Shown: positions 26,906 to 35,600 of the stretch, one piece after another
Layout of the letters: each line of letters starts with the position of its first letter
How positions within the stretch are numbered: position 1 is the stretch's first letter
Assembly (NCBI RefSeq): GCF_029962605.1
Contig: NZ_CP124750.1
Location: 3,658,001-3,722,000, forward strand
Source of the DNA: Serratia sarumanii
Lineage (GTDB): Bacteria > Pseudomonadota > Gammaproteobacteria > Enterobacterales > Enterobacteriaceae
Length of the DNA stretch: 64,000 nucleotides
Direction of reading: 5' to 3'
Translations under genes and position numbers: made by a program
Notes under the pieces: model-generated
Database searches by the model: none
What the model was told of the DNA's origin: nothing
What the model saw: the letters and a program-made list of their open reading frames with translations, nothing else

Positions 26906-27543
26906 TGAAAAAGATCGTGGTGTTGGTCTCCGGCCAGGGGAGCAATCTCCAGGCGCTGATTGACGCCTGCCAGCAGGACCGCATCGCCGCCGAGATCGTG
27001 GCGGTGTTCAGCAACAAGGCGCAGGCTTACGGCCTGCAGCGCGCCGAGGCGGCGGGCATCGCCACCCAGGCGCTGGATGCCAAGGCCTACGCCGATCGCA
27101 CGGCGTTCGACGCCGCGTTGGCGGACGCCATCGACCAGTACCAGCCCGATCTGGTGGTGCTGGCCGGCTACATGCGCATCCTCAGCCCGCAGTTCGTGCA
27201 GCGTTATGCCGGCCGCATGCTGAACATCCACCCTTCCCTGCTGCCGAAATACCCCGGGCTGCATACCCACCGTCAGGCCATCGACAACGGCGACAGCGAA
27301 CACGGCACCTCGGTGCACTTCGTGACCGAGCAGCTCGACGGCGGCCCGGTGATTTTGCAGGCCAAGGTGCCGATTTTCGCTGACGACGAAGAGGATGACG
27401 TGGTTGAACGGGTGCAAACCCAGGAACACACGATCTATCCGCTGGTGGTGAGCTGGTTCGTCGACGGCCGCCTGGCGATGCGCGATGGCGCCGCCTGGCT
27501 GGACGGCGAACGCCTGCCTGAGCAGGGCCACGCCGCCGACTGA
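26905..27543 (+). CDS. purN: PurN, GAR transformylase
   Basis: A 212-residue formyltetrahydrofolate-dependent phosphoribosylglycinamide formyltransferase. The catalytic triad is visible: Asn107 and His109 in MLNIHPSLLPKYPG and Asp145 in QLDGGPV. The N-terminal VLVSGQGSNLQAL binds the phosphate. Translationally coupled to purM. Confidence 0.97.
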   Translation: MKKIVVLVSGQGSNLQALIDACQQDRIAAEIVAVFSNKAQAYGLQRAEAAGIATQALDAKAYADRTAFDAALADAIDQYQPDLVVLAGYMRILSPQFVQRYAGRMLNIHPSLLPKYPGLHTHRQAIDNGDSEHGTSVHFVTEQLDGGPVILQAKVPIFADDEEDDVVERVQTQEHTIYPLVVSWFVDGRLAMRDGAAWLDGERLPEQGHAAD

Positions 27544-27567
27544 TGCGCGCAGCCTGAACCTTGCCTA

Positions 27568-27598
27568 AACGGCGCCCACGCGGCGCCGTTTTTTTTTC
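27568..27598 (+). terminator. Rho-independent terminator of purMN
   Basis: Nine-bp stem AACGGCGCC / GGCGCCGTT with five-base loop and nine T in total. Confidence 0.92.
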
Positions 27599-27657
27599 GC
27601 CTTCATCCATTCTGTGAAGTTATACTTTGCACAATTTCACGGCACAGAGGAGCCCAC

Positions 27658-28209
27658 ATGTCCAGCACTGCCAGCGTCAGGTTACGCCCATTGGAACGGG
27701 ACGATCTGTCGTTCGTCCACCAGATGGACAACAACGCCAGCGTTATGCGCTATTGGTTTGAAGAACCTTACGAAGCCTTTGTCGAGCTTTCCGATCTCTA
27801 CGACAAACACATCCACGATCAGAGCGAGCGCCGCTTTATCATCGAGCACGAAGGCGCCAAGGTCGGCCTGGTGGAGCTGGTGGAGATCGATCACATCCAC
27901 CGCCGCGCAGAGTTCCAGATCATCATCGATCCCGCCCACCAGGGCAAAGGCTATGCCAGCACCGCCGCCCGCCTGGCGATGGACTACGGCTTCTCGGTGT
28001 TGAACCTGTACAAGCTGTACCTGATCGTCGACAAAGAGAACCCGAAGGCGATCCACATCTACAGCAAGCTGGGCTTCAACGTGGAAGGCGAGCTGATCGA
28101 CGAGTTCTTCGTCAACGGCGAATACCGCACCGTGCTGCGCATGTGCATCTTCCAGCCGCAATACCTGGCGAAGTTCAAAACGCCCAATGATAAGCCGCTG
28201 GTGAAGTGA
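27658..28209 (+). CDS. speG: SpeG, spermidine N1-acetyltransferase
   Basis: A 183-residue GNAT enzyme that acetylates spermidine and spermine with acetyl-CoA, limiting polyamine toxicity. Nearly identical to E. coli SpeG through the N-terminal block [19 protein letters not shown] (allosteric spermidine site), the acetyl-CoA motif HQGKGYAST and FQIIIDP. It is the last core gene before the accessory island. Confidence 0.95.
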   Translation: MSSTASVRLRPLERDDLSFVHQMDNNASVMRYWFEEPYEAFVELSDLYDKHIHDQSERRFIIEHEGAKVGLVELVEIDHIHRRAEFQIIIDPAHQGKGYASTAARLAMDYGFSVLNLYKLYLIVDKENPKAIHIYSKLGFNVEGELIDEFFVNGEYRTVLRMCIFQPQYLAKFKTPNDKPLVK

Positions 28210-28228
28210 CGGTCAGCAAGAAAAAGAG

Positions 28229-28252
28229 AAAACCCGCGCAGGCGGGTTTTTT
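28229..28252 (+). terminator. Rho-independent terminator of speG
   Basis: Seven-bp stem AACCCGC / GCGGGTT with four-base loop and a T tract. Confidence 0.9.
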
Positions 28253-28278
28253 CCTATCATATAAAGGCATTAGCCCGG

Positions 28279-29583
28279 TTAGTTCACTATTTTAAGCGCT
28301 CTAAAACCGGTTCCGGCACTGTTCTCCTCCCCCAGCAACACTCGCTCAAACCCCATCTTCCCTTTTCTGTTCGTCAGCAGGCTTAGCGACGTATTGCCTT
28401 CGCTCCAGGGGTAATCGATAGCGACCACACGGGCACCGGAGGCATGCATTTCAATCAAATCGGTATTGCCATTGATAATTTTAGTTCCTTCTTTCGCCAC
28501 GCTGAAAGCACTAGCATTAATCGAATACCCATTATTTGCCCCCGAAGGCAATCCGATGACCAAGCAGTTCTGACCGGAATTTTTGACTTTACCCACATCA
28601 AGAGATGAAACGGATACCAGAGCGCTTTGGCTATCGATCGTGACCGAGTTCGTTCCCGAATTAATGCTGGCCTCGATAACTTTATTGAGTGAAAAGGTGC
28701 CTACCGTATTCTCCGTTCCTCCCTCCGAGCGTACGAAGTCAATATAAAGCTGACTGACACTGCCATTGGTGCTTCCTGACGCTTTAACGATCCCTTTGCA
28801 AGATTCTGCCGTTGTGCCATACAAGAAGAACCCTGTTGAAGGGCGGTTAGAACAAACGATAGAAATACCGTGCAAACCGGTAAACGCCACGCTGCAGCCA
28901 ATCAAGGTGATACCGCGGCAATCTACAAATAAAAAACCGTGGCATGGCGCCTGGTTAACATAGCTCTCTGGGCCGCCAAACGCTTTGCAATTGATGAAGA
29001 CGGCCTCTTGTAATGCCTCAGCATAAAAACAAGGCGCTGTTGCCGTCATATTGGTATGTTTTACGATGACGTTTACTGCCGTTAGCGTCTGGGAGACTTT
29101 GTCCGACGGATTATTATCGTTATCTGGCTCGATAACGATGCCGATACCGCTGTCCGCCAAATTATCAATATTGATATTCTCCAGGATAAAACCGTCATAG
29201 GGCTTACGTAAAACAATTGCGCTCCCGGTATGACTGGCCATATTGATCGAGATATCTTTGATGCACACGCCAACGGTAGAGTACCCCGCAATATCAGAGT
29301 CAAATTTGAAAACGGCCCCCAGCTCCCCCAGGTCAGCCGTGAGGAGTAACTTCGTTGACTGAATCCCCTCCCCAACGATGTGTACCCCTGGCTTTAAAAA
29401 AACGATCTGCTTAGTGATGCTGTAGGTACCGGCAGGCACGATGACCTTACCGCCGAGGGATTCCCAGACCGGGTTAGGATTCTCATTAATTTTCTTGGCA
29501 AGGCGAAGAAATGCGTTAGTTAAATTATTTCCTTCGCCCGCCTCAACAAAGTCGAGAATATTCATTGCATTGGATGACGCCAT
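28279..29583 (-). CDS. Right-handed beta-helix (pectate-lyase-like) protein
   Basis: A 434-residue protein with no signal peptide. After a short N-terminal lead, GGKVIVPAGTYSIT and VFLKPGVHIVGEGIQSTKLLL are the opening of a pectate-lyase-like right-handed beta-helix, and repeated coils follow (ILENINIDNLADSGIGIVI, GFLFVDCRGITLIGCSVAF, LHGISIVC). Such folds occur in phage tailspikes, polysaccharide lyases and epimerases. No catalytic residues can be assigned and no phage genes flank it. AGGAGAA-type site upstream of the ATG. AT-richer than the core, so probably acquired. It stands alone. Confidence 0.72.
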   Translation of the reverse strand: MASSNAMNILDFVEAGEGNNLTNAFLRLAKKINENPNPVWESLGGKVIVPAGTYSITKQIVFLKPGVHIVGEGIQSTKLLLTADLGELGAVFKFDSDIAGYSTVGVCIKDISINMASHTGSAIVLRKPYDGFILENINIDNLADSGIGIVIEPDNDNNPSDKVSQTLTAVNVIVKHTNMTATAPCFYAEALQEAVFINCKAFGGPESYVNQAPCHGFLFVDCRGITLIGCSVAFTGLHGISIVCSNRPSTGFFLYGTTAESCKGIVKASGSTNGSVSQLYIDFVRSEGGTENTVGTFSLNKVIEASINSGTNSVTIDSQSALVSVSSLDVGKVKNSGQNCLVIGLPSGANNGYSINASAFSVAKEGTKIINGNTDLIEMHASGARVVAIDYPWSEGNTSLSLLTNRKGKMGFERVLLGEENSAGTGFRALKIVN

Positions 29584-29894
29584 ATTACTTCTCCTGTTTA
29601 TACTGTCTCATTGTAGATTGACTCTTCTGTCACGGAGCTGAGCCAAGGCTTGAATAGACAGATTACCCGCAGATATAAAAATGCAAAGTCATATGTGTTG
29701 TATAATCGATGACAGATCATTCATCATCCGATAAAATAATGCACACCTATAGGACTATCTTTTTTCGAAAAAAGGGAAGTATTCTATGAACGCGCTCACA
29801 TTACGGAGTAACGTTAACAACAGAGTCACATTAAGATGGTAAGATTAAATAAAAATTCAGACCTATTTTATGTTACCTACGAGCGAGAAATTTC
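29584..29894. other. AT-rich intergenic gap without a gene
   Basis: About 310 bases of low GC. It holds a perfect short palindrome CTTTTTTCGAAAAAAG (29759-29774) and presumably the promoters of the two flanking divergent genes. No reading frame with a ribosome site worth reporting. Confidence 0.6.
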
Positions 29895-30110
29895 ATGCAT
29901 AAAGTATCAAGCTTATTTATCTTTATTAGCCTTATTATTTTAATTATTGCGTTTTCATTGAATCTCTATGGCCACTACGCCACCAGTAACTCAAACGCTG
30001 TACCGCTGTTTTCCCCGCTCTGGTGGACACGCTGGTTCCCGCTCTACGCCTCGGGCGCTGCGTTGCTGTTGATAGGGCTGGTATTGCGGGTTTCGGGGCG
30101 GGGACGATAA
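29895..30110 (+). CDS. Small two-span membrane protein, unknown
   Basis: A 71-residue protein with two hydrophobic helices (about 6-26 and 49-66), joined by a loop containing PLFSPLWWTRWFPLY, and a basic C-terminus (RVSGRGR). Not recognised. The ribosome site is weak (GAGCGAGAAA). It lies in the island, between the beta-helix gene and the orphan toxin cassette. Confidence 0.55.
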   Translation: MHKVSSLFIFISLIILIIAFSLNLYGHYATSNSNAVPLFSPLWWTRWFPLYASGAALLLIGLVLRVSGRGR

Positions 30111-30257
30111 AAACCCAATTTCATCGTAGATATTGCAGAGCGATATATGCACCATATTCATTATCAAAGCGAATATTTCTGCAATGTGTATATATTGCAA
30201 ACCGAATTATTTTAAAGTGACAATAAAATCAATGCATTACTTTTTGATTACTGCGTA

Positions 30258-30285
30258 ATAAAAAACCCACTTTTGCGGGCTTTTT
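30258..30285 (-). terminator. Terminator of the orphan toxin-immunity cassette
   Basis: Minus strand: GCCCGC, four A, GTGGGT, then TTTTTT. The stem is short and contains one weak pair, but the T tract is good. It lies 45 bases after the DUF596 stop. Confidence 0.7.
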
Positions 30286-30328
30286 ATCACCTGTTAACAG
30301 CTTATCATGCTACAGATAGTATCAGTAA

Positions 30329-30703
30329 CTACGTCCAATCTTGGTAGCCGTCTTCATGAATCCAGACAAGACCACCAGGGCATTCCTCTTCATAGAACCA
30401 AATGTCTTCATTTTTTGTTTTCCATTCCTCTTCTGTCTTAGGGAATACAGCTTTGTAATGTGTTACCTGTTCTTCAATGTCTCCCTCAAGGAATTGGCCA
30501 TGTTTACCTAACCTTACTCTCCCTTCATTCATAAGCTGATGAATTAAGTCGAAAAAATAGTTTTTCTTTTCTTCATAGGACAATGTATTCCTATCAAAAT
30601 TATCAGCTCTCATAGCTGACCATACGGTTCCAATGGAAGCACCGTCCAACTCTTCACTAAACAGTTTGTATTGATCCTCGCTATACAACATGGTTGCCCT
30701 CAT
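30329..30703 (-). CDS. DUF596-type immunity protein of the orphan cassette
   Basis: A 124-residue acidic protein (many Glu and Asp, aromatic C-terminus GYQDWT). Its N-terminal YSEDQYKLFSEELDGASIGTVWSAM fits the DUF596 family, found as immunity proteins next to polymorphic toxins. Its ATG overlaps the toxin stop by four bases (ATGA), the usual toxin-immunity coupling. A second ATG at 30691 is also possible. By position it should neutralise the toxin encoded at 30700-32097. Low GC. Confidence 0.72.
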   Translation of the reverse strand: MRATMLYSEDQYKLFSEELDGASIGTVWSAMRADNFDRNTLSYEEKKNYFFDLIHQLMNEGRVRLGKHGQFLEGDIEEQVTHYKAVFPKTEEEWKTKNEDIWFYEEECPGGLVWIHEDGYQDWT

Positions 30704-32097
30704 CGAAATTTGATTTCTACTCTTTTTTTCACTTTACCTTGAAGCGCATTCAGGTGTTCATTATCTATGATATCAATCGTCCAACGTGCTTTGGTATCTT
30801 CCTTGCTACTTGAAACACTCCTAAGAGTTAATTTCTCACCTGTTTTTTCATTTAAAACCACCGTCCATAGTGCATCTTTTCTAACTTCTATTAATGGTTT
30901 CCCTCCGGTAAGAGATTGCGCATAATCGAAAATCGTCTGTTTCGATAAATTCTCAGTGGCAAACACTTTTGTATTACCTTGCTTGTTGCCGCCACCCTCA
31001 CCTAACACCTGCTCGAACTGCTGACCAAACACGTTTAGCTTACTTTCGTTCTGTTTCGGGTCAAACACCTTAACCAACTGGTTAGTGTTAACCTTCTGTA
31101 TTTCCCGCAAATAATCTGCCGTTTTAGTCGACAAATTCGCCCCGGCTGCTGTTTCTCCTTTGATAAAATCGGCAACCGGCTGAGTGTTGAACGTTTTTGT
31201 TTTGTATAATTCATCGGAAGCGTTCACCAGCTGTCGGCTCAACTTCCTCACGCCGTCTTCGGTTTTCCCCGGAATCAATGTGCTGCCGGTGGTTACGGCA
31301 CCAGTACCAATAATCGCCTCTGGTGCCACAATATCCGCCGCATAAATACCGGCTTGGTTCAGGCAAAGCGCGGGGTTAGTTTTGCAACCGGCAATCGCCA
31401 ATCGTGCCGCCAGAACCAATTCTGGCGCAGCTCCCACCAGCGTCATTCCCCCCGCAGTAAGTACCAGACCGCCGCCACCTACGGTCGCCACTATTGCGGC
31501 AGCTTCTCGGCGAGCCACAACACGTTTTGCCGCAGCAACATCACCTTTATCAGCGGCCAAAATGTCTTTCTGATTATCCAGCGCATACTGCATCAACATA
31601 TGTTCGGTCATGTTGTAGCGATAAACCGACTGCGCGCTGTCCGCAGCACTGTAGGCGCCTTCCGGCGTATGCGTTGTCAACGCCCCGGTCAAAGCCCCGA
31701 TCACTCGTGCCGTTTGCTCTTTTACTTCATTGCCGTTTAGCGCTTCCTGCAGACGGTAGAGCTGGCGTTCCTTTTCGTTGAGATTGGCCGGTTCGAACAG
31801 CGTGCTCTGCATCACGACGCCGGCCAGCTCCGCCGCCAGCGCCCCGGCAGCAGCCCCTTTACCATCGCCGCGCCCGATTTCCGCGGCGATGCCCGCCACA
31901 ACCGCATGGCTGACTGACTTCCCGGCGGTACCCAGAACGTCGCCGTTATCCCCGATCAGATTGGCGCCCTCGGCCTGAACCTGGCTGCCGATGTTCGCCA
32001 GCAGCGCATTGGTCAGGTTGTCCTTGAAACTGCCACCATTGATGGCGGTATTCAGGCTGGAGCTGATGACCGATTGCCCGGCCACCCGCTGCGCCAC
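30700..32097 (-). CDS. Orphan CdiA C-terminal toxin module (displaced)
   Basis: A 465-codon frame opening at a GTG inside a block almost identical to CdiA. It has no signal peptide, no TPS domain and no ribosome site of its own, and a TAG stop abuts the upstream edge of the shared block (32170). Residues 1-50 equal the DUF637-like region of CdiA, followed by the similar but diverged GAAAGALAAELAGV region. The unique C-terminus (about 250-465, ending VKKRVEIKFR) is the presumed toxin; I cannot name its activity. It is read as a silent cassette that could be joined to cdiA by recombination. Confidence 0.75.
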   Translation of the reverse strand: MAQRVAGQSVISSSLNTAINGGSFKDNLTNALLANIGSQVQAEGANLIGDNGDVLGTAGKSVSHAVVAGIAAEIGRGDGKGAAAGALAAELAGVVMQSTLFEPANLNEKERQLYRLQEALNGNEVKEQTARVIGALTGALTTHTPEGAYSAADSAQSVYRYNMTEHMLMQYALDNQKDILAADKGDVAAAKRVVARREAAAIVATVGGGGLVLTAGGMTLVGAAPELVLAARLAIAGCKTNPALCLNQAGIYAADIVAPEAIIGTGAVTTGSTLIPGKTEDGVRKLSRQLVNASDELYKTKTFNTQPVADFIKGETAAGANLSTKTADYLREIQKVNTNQLVKVFDPKQNESKLNVFGQQFEQVLGEGGGNKQGNTKVFATENLSKQTIFDYAQSLTGGKPLIEVRKDALWTVVLNEKTGEKLTLRSVSSSKEDTKARWTIDIIDNEHLNALQGKVKKRVEIKFR

Positions 32098-32170
32098 CTT
32101 GCTCCAGTCGCCGTTGCTCAGTTGCGGCAGTTTGACGTTGTTTGGATTGAGCGGTTTGCCCGCCGCGTCC
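31943..32170 (-). repeat. 228-bp direct repeat, orphan copy
   Basis: Same orientation and about 98% identical (I count four mismatches) to 33885-34112. The match ends sharply at GCCGCGTCC in both copies; beyond it this copy meets unrelated sequence while the other continues into the cdiA body. The two copies are 1942 bases apart and bracket the current CdiA toxin and its immunity gene. Confidence 0.92.
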
Positions 32171-32199
32171 TATCGGCGTTTATATGGAATACAGCATCA

Positions 32200-32226
32200 A
32201 GAGAAAACGGCTCCGAAGAGCCGTTC
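32200..32226 (-). terminator. Rho-independent terminator of cdiBAI
   Basis: Minus strand AACGGCTC, loop TTCG, GAGCCGTT, then TTCTC. It separates cdiI from the orphan cassette. Confidence 0.8.
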
Positions 32227-32255
32227 ATGGAAAAAAATATTACCGAATTACAGTA

Positions 32256-32639
32256 TTACTTACACTGTTCCAGTAACCCAAGTAGCTCCATGTCATAAAG
32301 CAAGTCGCTTTTTTCTTCTTCGCTAGCATCCAGCAGTAACTCTTCTAGAGATCTATCCTTTAATATGTCCGATATGTTATTTCTAATATTAATTTCTACC
32401 CCCTCTGGCCCTCTACCAGCCATTAAAACAAGCTTAAATACATTTAACATTAGATTTTCTATAGGTATAAAAGGTACATACTCATATTGATATGATGCAT
32501 ATCCTATTTCTATACCGTCATACGAAGGCTTCTCGCCTGACTTATTACTCGTATCTAAAATATTTCGGCAACAACCGTAGAAACAGTCTAAAAAATCAGT
32601 TCGTATATCCTTATAGCTCATACGTTCGTCATCTATCAT
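32256..32639 (-). CDS. cdiI: Putative CdiI immunity protein
   Basis: A 127-residue acidic, AT-rich gene whose ATG overlaps the cdiA stop (ATGA). No family recognised with certainty. The C-terminal half is helical and rich in Leu, Glu and Asp (DRSLEELLLDASEEEKSDLLYDMELLGLLEQ). Position, size and coupling are those of the cognate immunity protein for the CdiA deaminase-like toxin. An alternative start is the ATG at 32621. Confidence 0.72.
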   Translation of the reverse strand: MIDDERMSYKDIRTDFLDCFYGCCRNILDTSNKSGEKPSYDGIEIGYASYQYEYVPFIPIENLMLNVFKLVLMAGRGPEGVEINIRNNISDILKDRSLEELLLDASEEEKSDLLYDMELLGLLEQCK

Positions 32640-35600
32640 TTCAACCTCCGAGGTATCAGCAGTATATTATTGTTATCGATCACTTCCACCTTGACTCCTG
32701 GGTATTTTTTCTGAAACTGTTCCACGACACCAAGGCAACTGTCGCAAGCTACACGCTCAGTAAAAATGGTAACCTTTCCCTTAGCGGTAATGTTCGCCCC
32801 CAATTTATCAGCCAGATTATCCAAAATTTTATATTCAGAATCCAGGTTTCTGGGGATTGGGTTACCGTCACTATTCTTGATCGTTTCATATGTGAAGTTT
32901 CCCCCACCTTTCCCAACAAAACTTTTTTCAGCCTTGTCTATACGGCTATGTGCCGCAAGAGTTTTCGGCATGCCTGGGATATCGATTTGTGCAACTGCGG
33001 CATTCCCCATCTTCCTGATATTTTGAGAAAACGGCGCCCTAGCATCCAATACCTGCTGCCTAAACGCAGCAGCCTGTTGAACGGTCTTCTCATTGACCAG
33101 ATACCCTTTCCAGGCGCTGGTTGGCCCTACCAGTTTGGATGACAGGTACTGGTTGCCGACGTTCGCTTTACCCATACCGGCAAACGTGCTGGCAATAGAG
33201 ACCGCCATCACCGAGGCATTCACCCAGTCCGGCGACCACCCGGTCAACTTGCTGATTTGTTCTATCTGCTGGTTGCGTGCAAACAGCTGGCCGTCGGTTA
33301 TCTGGTCGCCCAAATCATACGTGAATAACTGTTCGCTGTCATAGCCGGCAAACGCCGGATAGTTGCCGAAGCGCTGGCGCTCTTTTTGTACCCAGTAATT
33401 GGCAATGAGGCCGTCTTCATCCCGCGTTGACGGGTACTTATTCATCAGGGCTTCAAACTGCTTGCGTTCGTCTGAGTTCAACGCCTCTTGCGTGGTGCAA
33501 GCTACTTTTCGGCATGAAGCCGCCATCAGACGCGCTTCTTTTTCCTTGTCACCCTTAGCCAACGCTTTAATGGCGTTGAGTTCTTCCTGATGCAACTGTC
33601 GATTAAAACGCTCGACAAACTCACCCGCATTTGCACCGCTGGTGGCACCTGCTGCTTTGGCGGTTACGATGGCCCCTGCAAAGGCGCCCGCTACGCGGCT
33701 GATTTGAGCCTGACGCTCTTGCCAGCCTTCACTTCTGACCAAATTATCATTGATGATCACCCCGGCCAGCTCCGCCGCCAGCGCCCCTGCCGCTGCGCCT
33801 TTGGCATTGCCCTTGCCGATTTCTGCGGCCACGCCCGCCAGAACGGCATGGCTTACGGCACGGCCCGGTATATTGAGAACCTGACCGTTATCCCCGATCA
33901 GATTGGCGCCCTCGGCCTGAACCTGGCTGCCGATGTTCGCCAGCAGCGCATTGGTCAGGTTGTCCTTGAAGCTGCCGCCGTTGATGGCGGTATTCAGGCT
34001 GGAGCTGATGACCGATTGCCCGGCCACCCGCTGCGCCACCTTGCTCCAGTCGCCGTTGCTCAGCTGCGGCAGTTTGACGTTGTTTGGATTGAGCGGTTTG
34101 CCCGCCGCGTCCTTGCTCCAGCCCATCGCGCTGTCGAAACCGTTGAGCGCGCCACCGATCGCCATCGCCGTGGCGGTCGCCTTGACGTTCTCATTGCTAC
34201 CCAGCGCCTGCAGGGTTTTCGACAGGTTGCCCTGGTTCTCCACCAACGCCACCGCCGCCTGGGAGGCCAGCGAAGACATCCCGGCGGTGACCGCACCGCT
34301 GGTTACCGCCCCGCCGCCCACGGCGCCGGAAACGCTGGAGGCCGCCGTGGCCGCCAGTGAACTGCCTGCGGTCACCGCCGCGGCCGCGATGGCGATCACC
34401 GCCGCCACCGCCGGGTTCAGGTGCTGGCTCTTGTAATCCCAGCTGTCGTAAGCGTCTTTGACCTTGCTCCACTGCACGTCGTTGCGCTTGTTCAGATCTT
34501 TGACCCAGGTGGTGCCCGGCGTATTGCCCAGGGCGTCGATGGCGCTTTGCAGCGCCTGCCCGTTTTTCACCTTCACATCGGCGCTGACGCCCTTGGCGGC
34601 CTCTACGGTCAAGGCGCCACCGGTATGAATGCTCGGCAGCACCCACTTATTGTCTTCGTACCCTTTATTGGCCTGCTTGATAAAGAAGCCTTTCGAATTG
34701 CTGACGGTCTGTTCGAAAGAGGTGTTTTTCACCGCGCGGAAGTTAACCTGGCCACGGGAACTGGTCAGGCGCGCGTTTTGCCCGGCGGCGATTTTACTGG
34801 CTTCATAGGTGCTGTCGTCGCGGCTCATCAGCGTGATATTGCCGGCGGCGGTAAACTCGGTAACCTTGTTGGTCACGTCATGGCGGGTCTGCTTAACCTC
34901 GGTTTTCTTGCCCCACCATTTGCGCTTGGTTTCCTTTTTCTCGTAATGGCTGGACTCTTCCATTGCCTGGGCGTAGAGATAGCCGCCCTTGGCGGCGATA
35001 TCCATATTGCCGACACGCATGGCCTCTGCCTGGTTGTGGGCATCGACCTGGGCTTTCAGCCTTGTTTCTTCCGCATGTTTAGCTTGGGCTTCCTGTTGGA
35101 CGCTAACTAATTTCCTATTTGCGTTTACCTTTTCACTATCAACAGAATTCAACGCTTGTTGGGCGGCGTGTATCTCATTCTTTTTTTTGATTATGCGTTG
35201 ACGCAAATTTTCATATTCATCTATCGTCTTTTTTCGAATTGCCAGCGCAATCTCATAACCATCACCGGATGTTTCCGCAGGATCGACACCATAAGGGAAT
35301 GGGTCAAATGCCTTCCCTCCCTCATTAAGCAATCTATCCAGATCTGAACGGGTTTTTATTTCAATATTCCCCATATCGAGGTGATAAGTCCCCGTACCCG
35401 GTATCATTACAGAACTACTGTGCTTGTATGAAATAGGATGCTGAGCAGGATTATCGAGTAACAAACCTTCAGGCGTATTTCTAACGTTGTTCAGTACATT
35501 CTGTTTTTGATTAACATTTTGCTCTGCATTTCTAACCGCCTGCTCCGCCGCCGCTATCCGGCTTCCCCAATCCGTCACCGCCACCGACGGTTTCCAGTTC

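Noticed and set aside
28279-29583. Prophage tail region
   Set aside because: The beta-helix protein stands alone; no other phage gene is present within the window.
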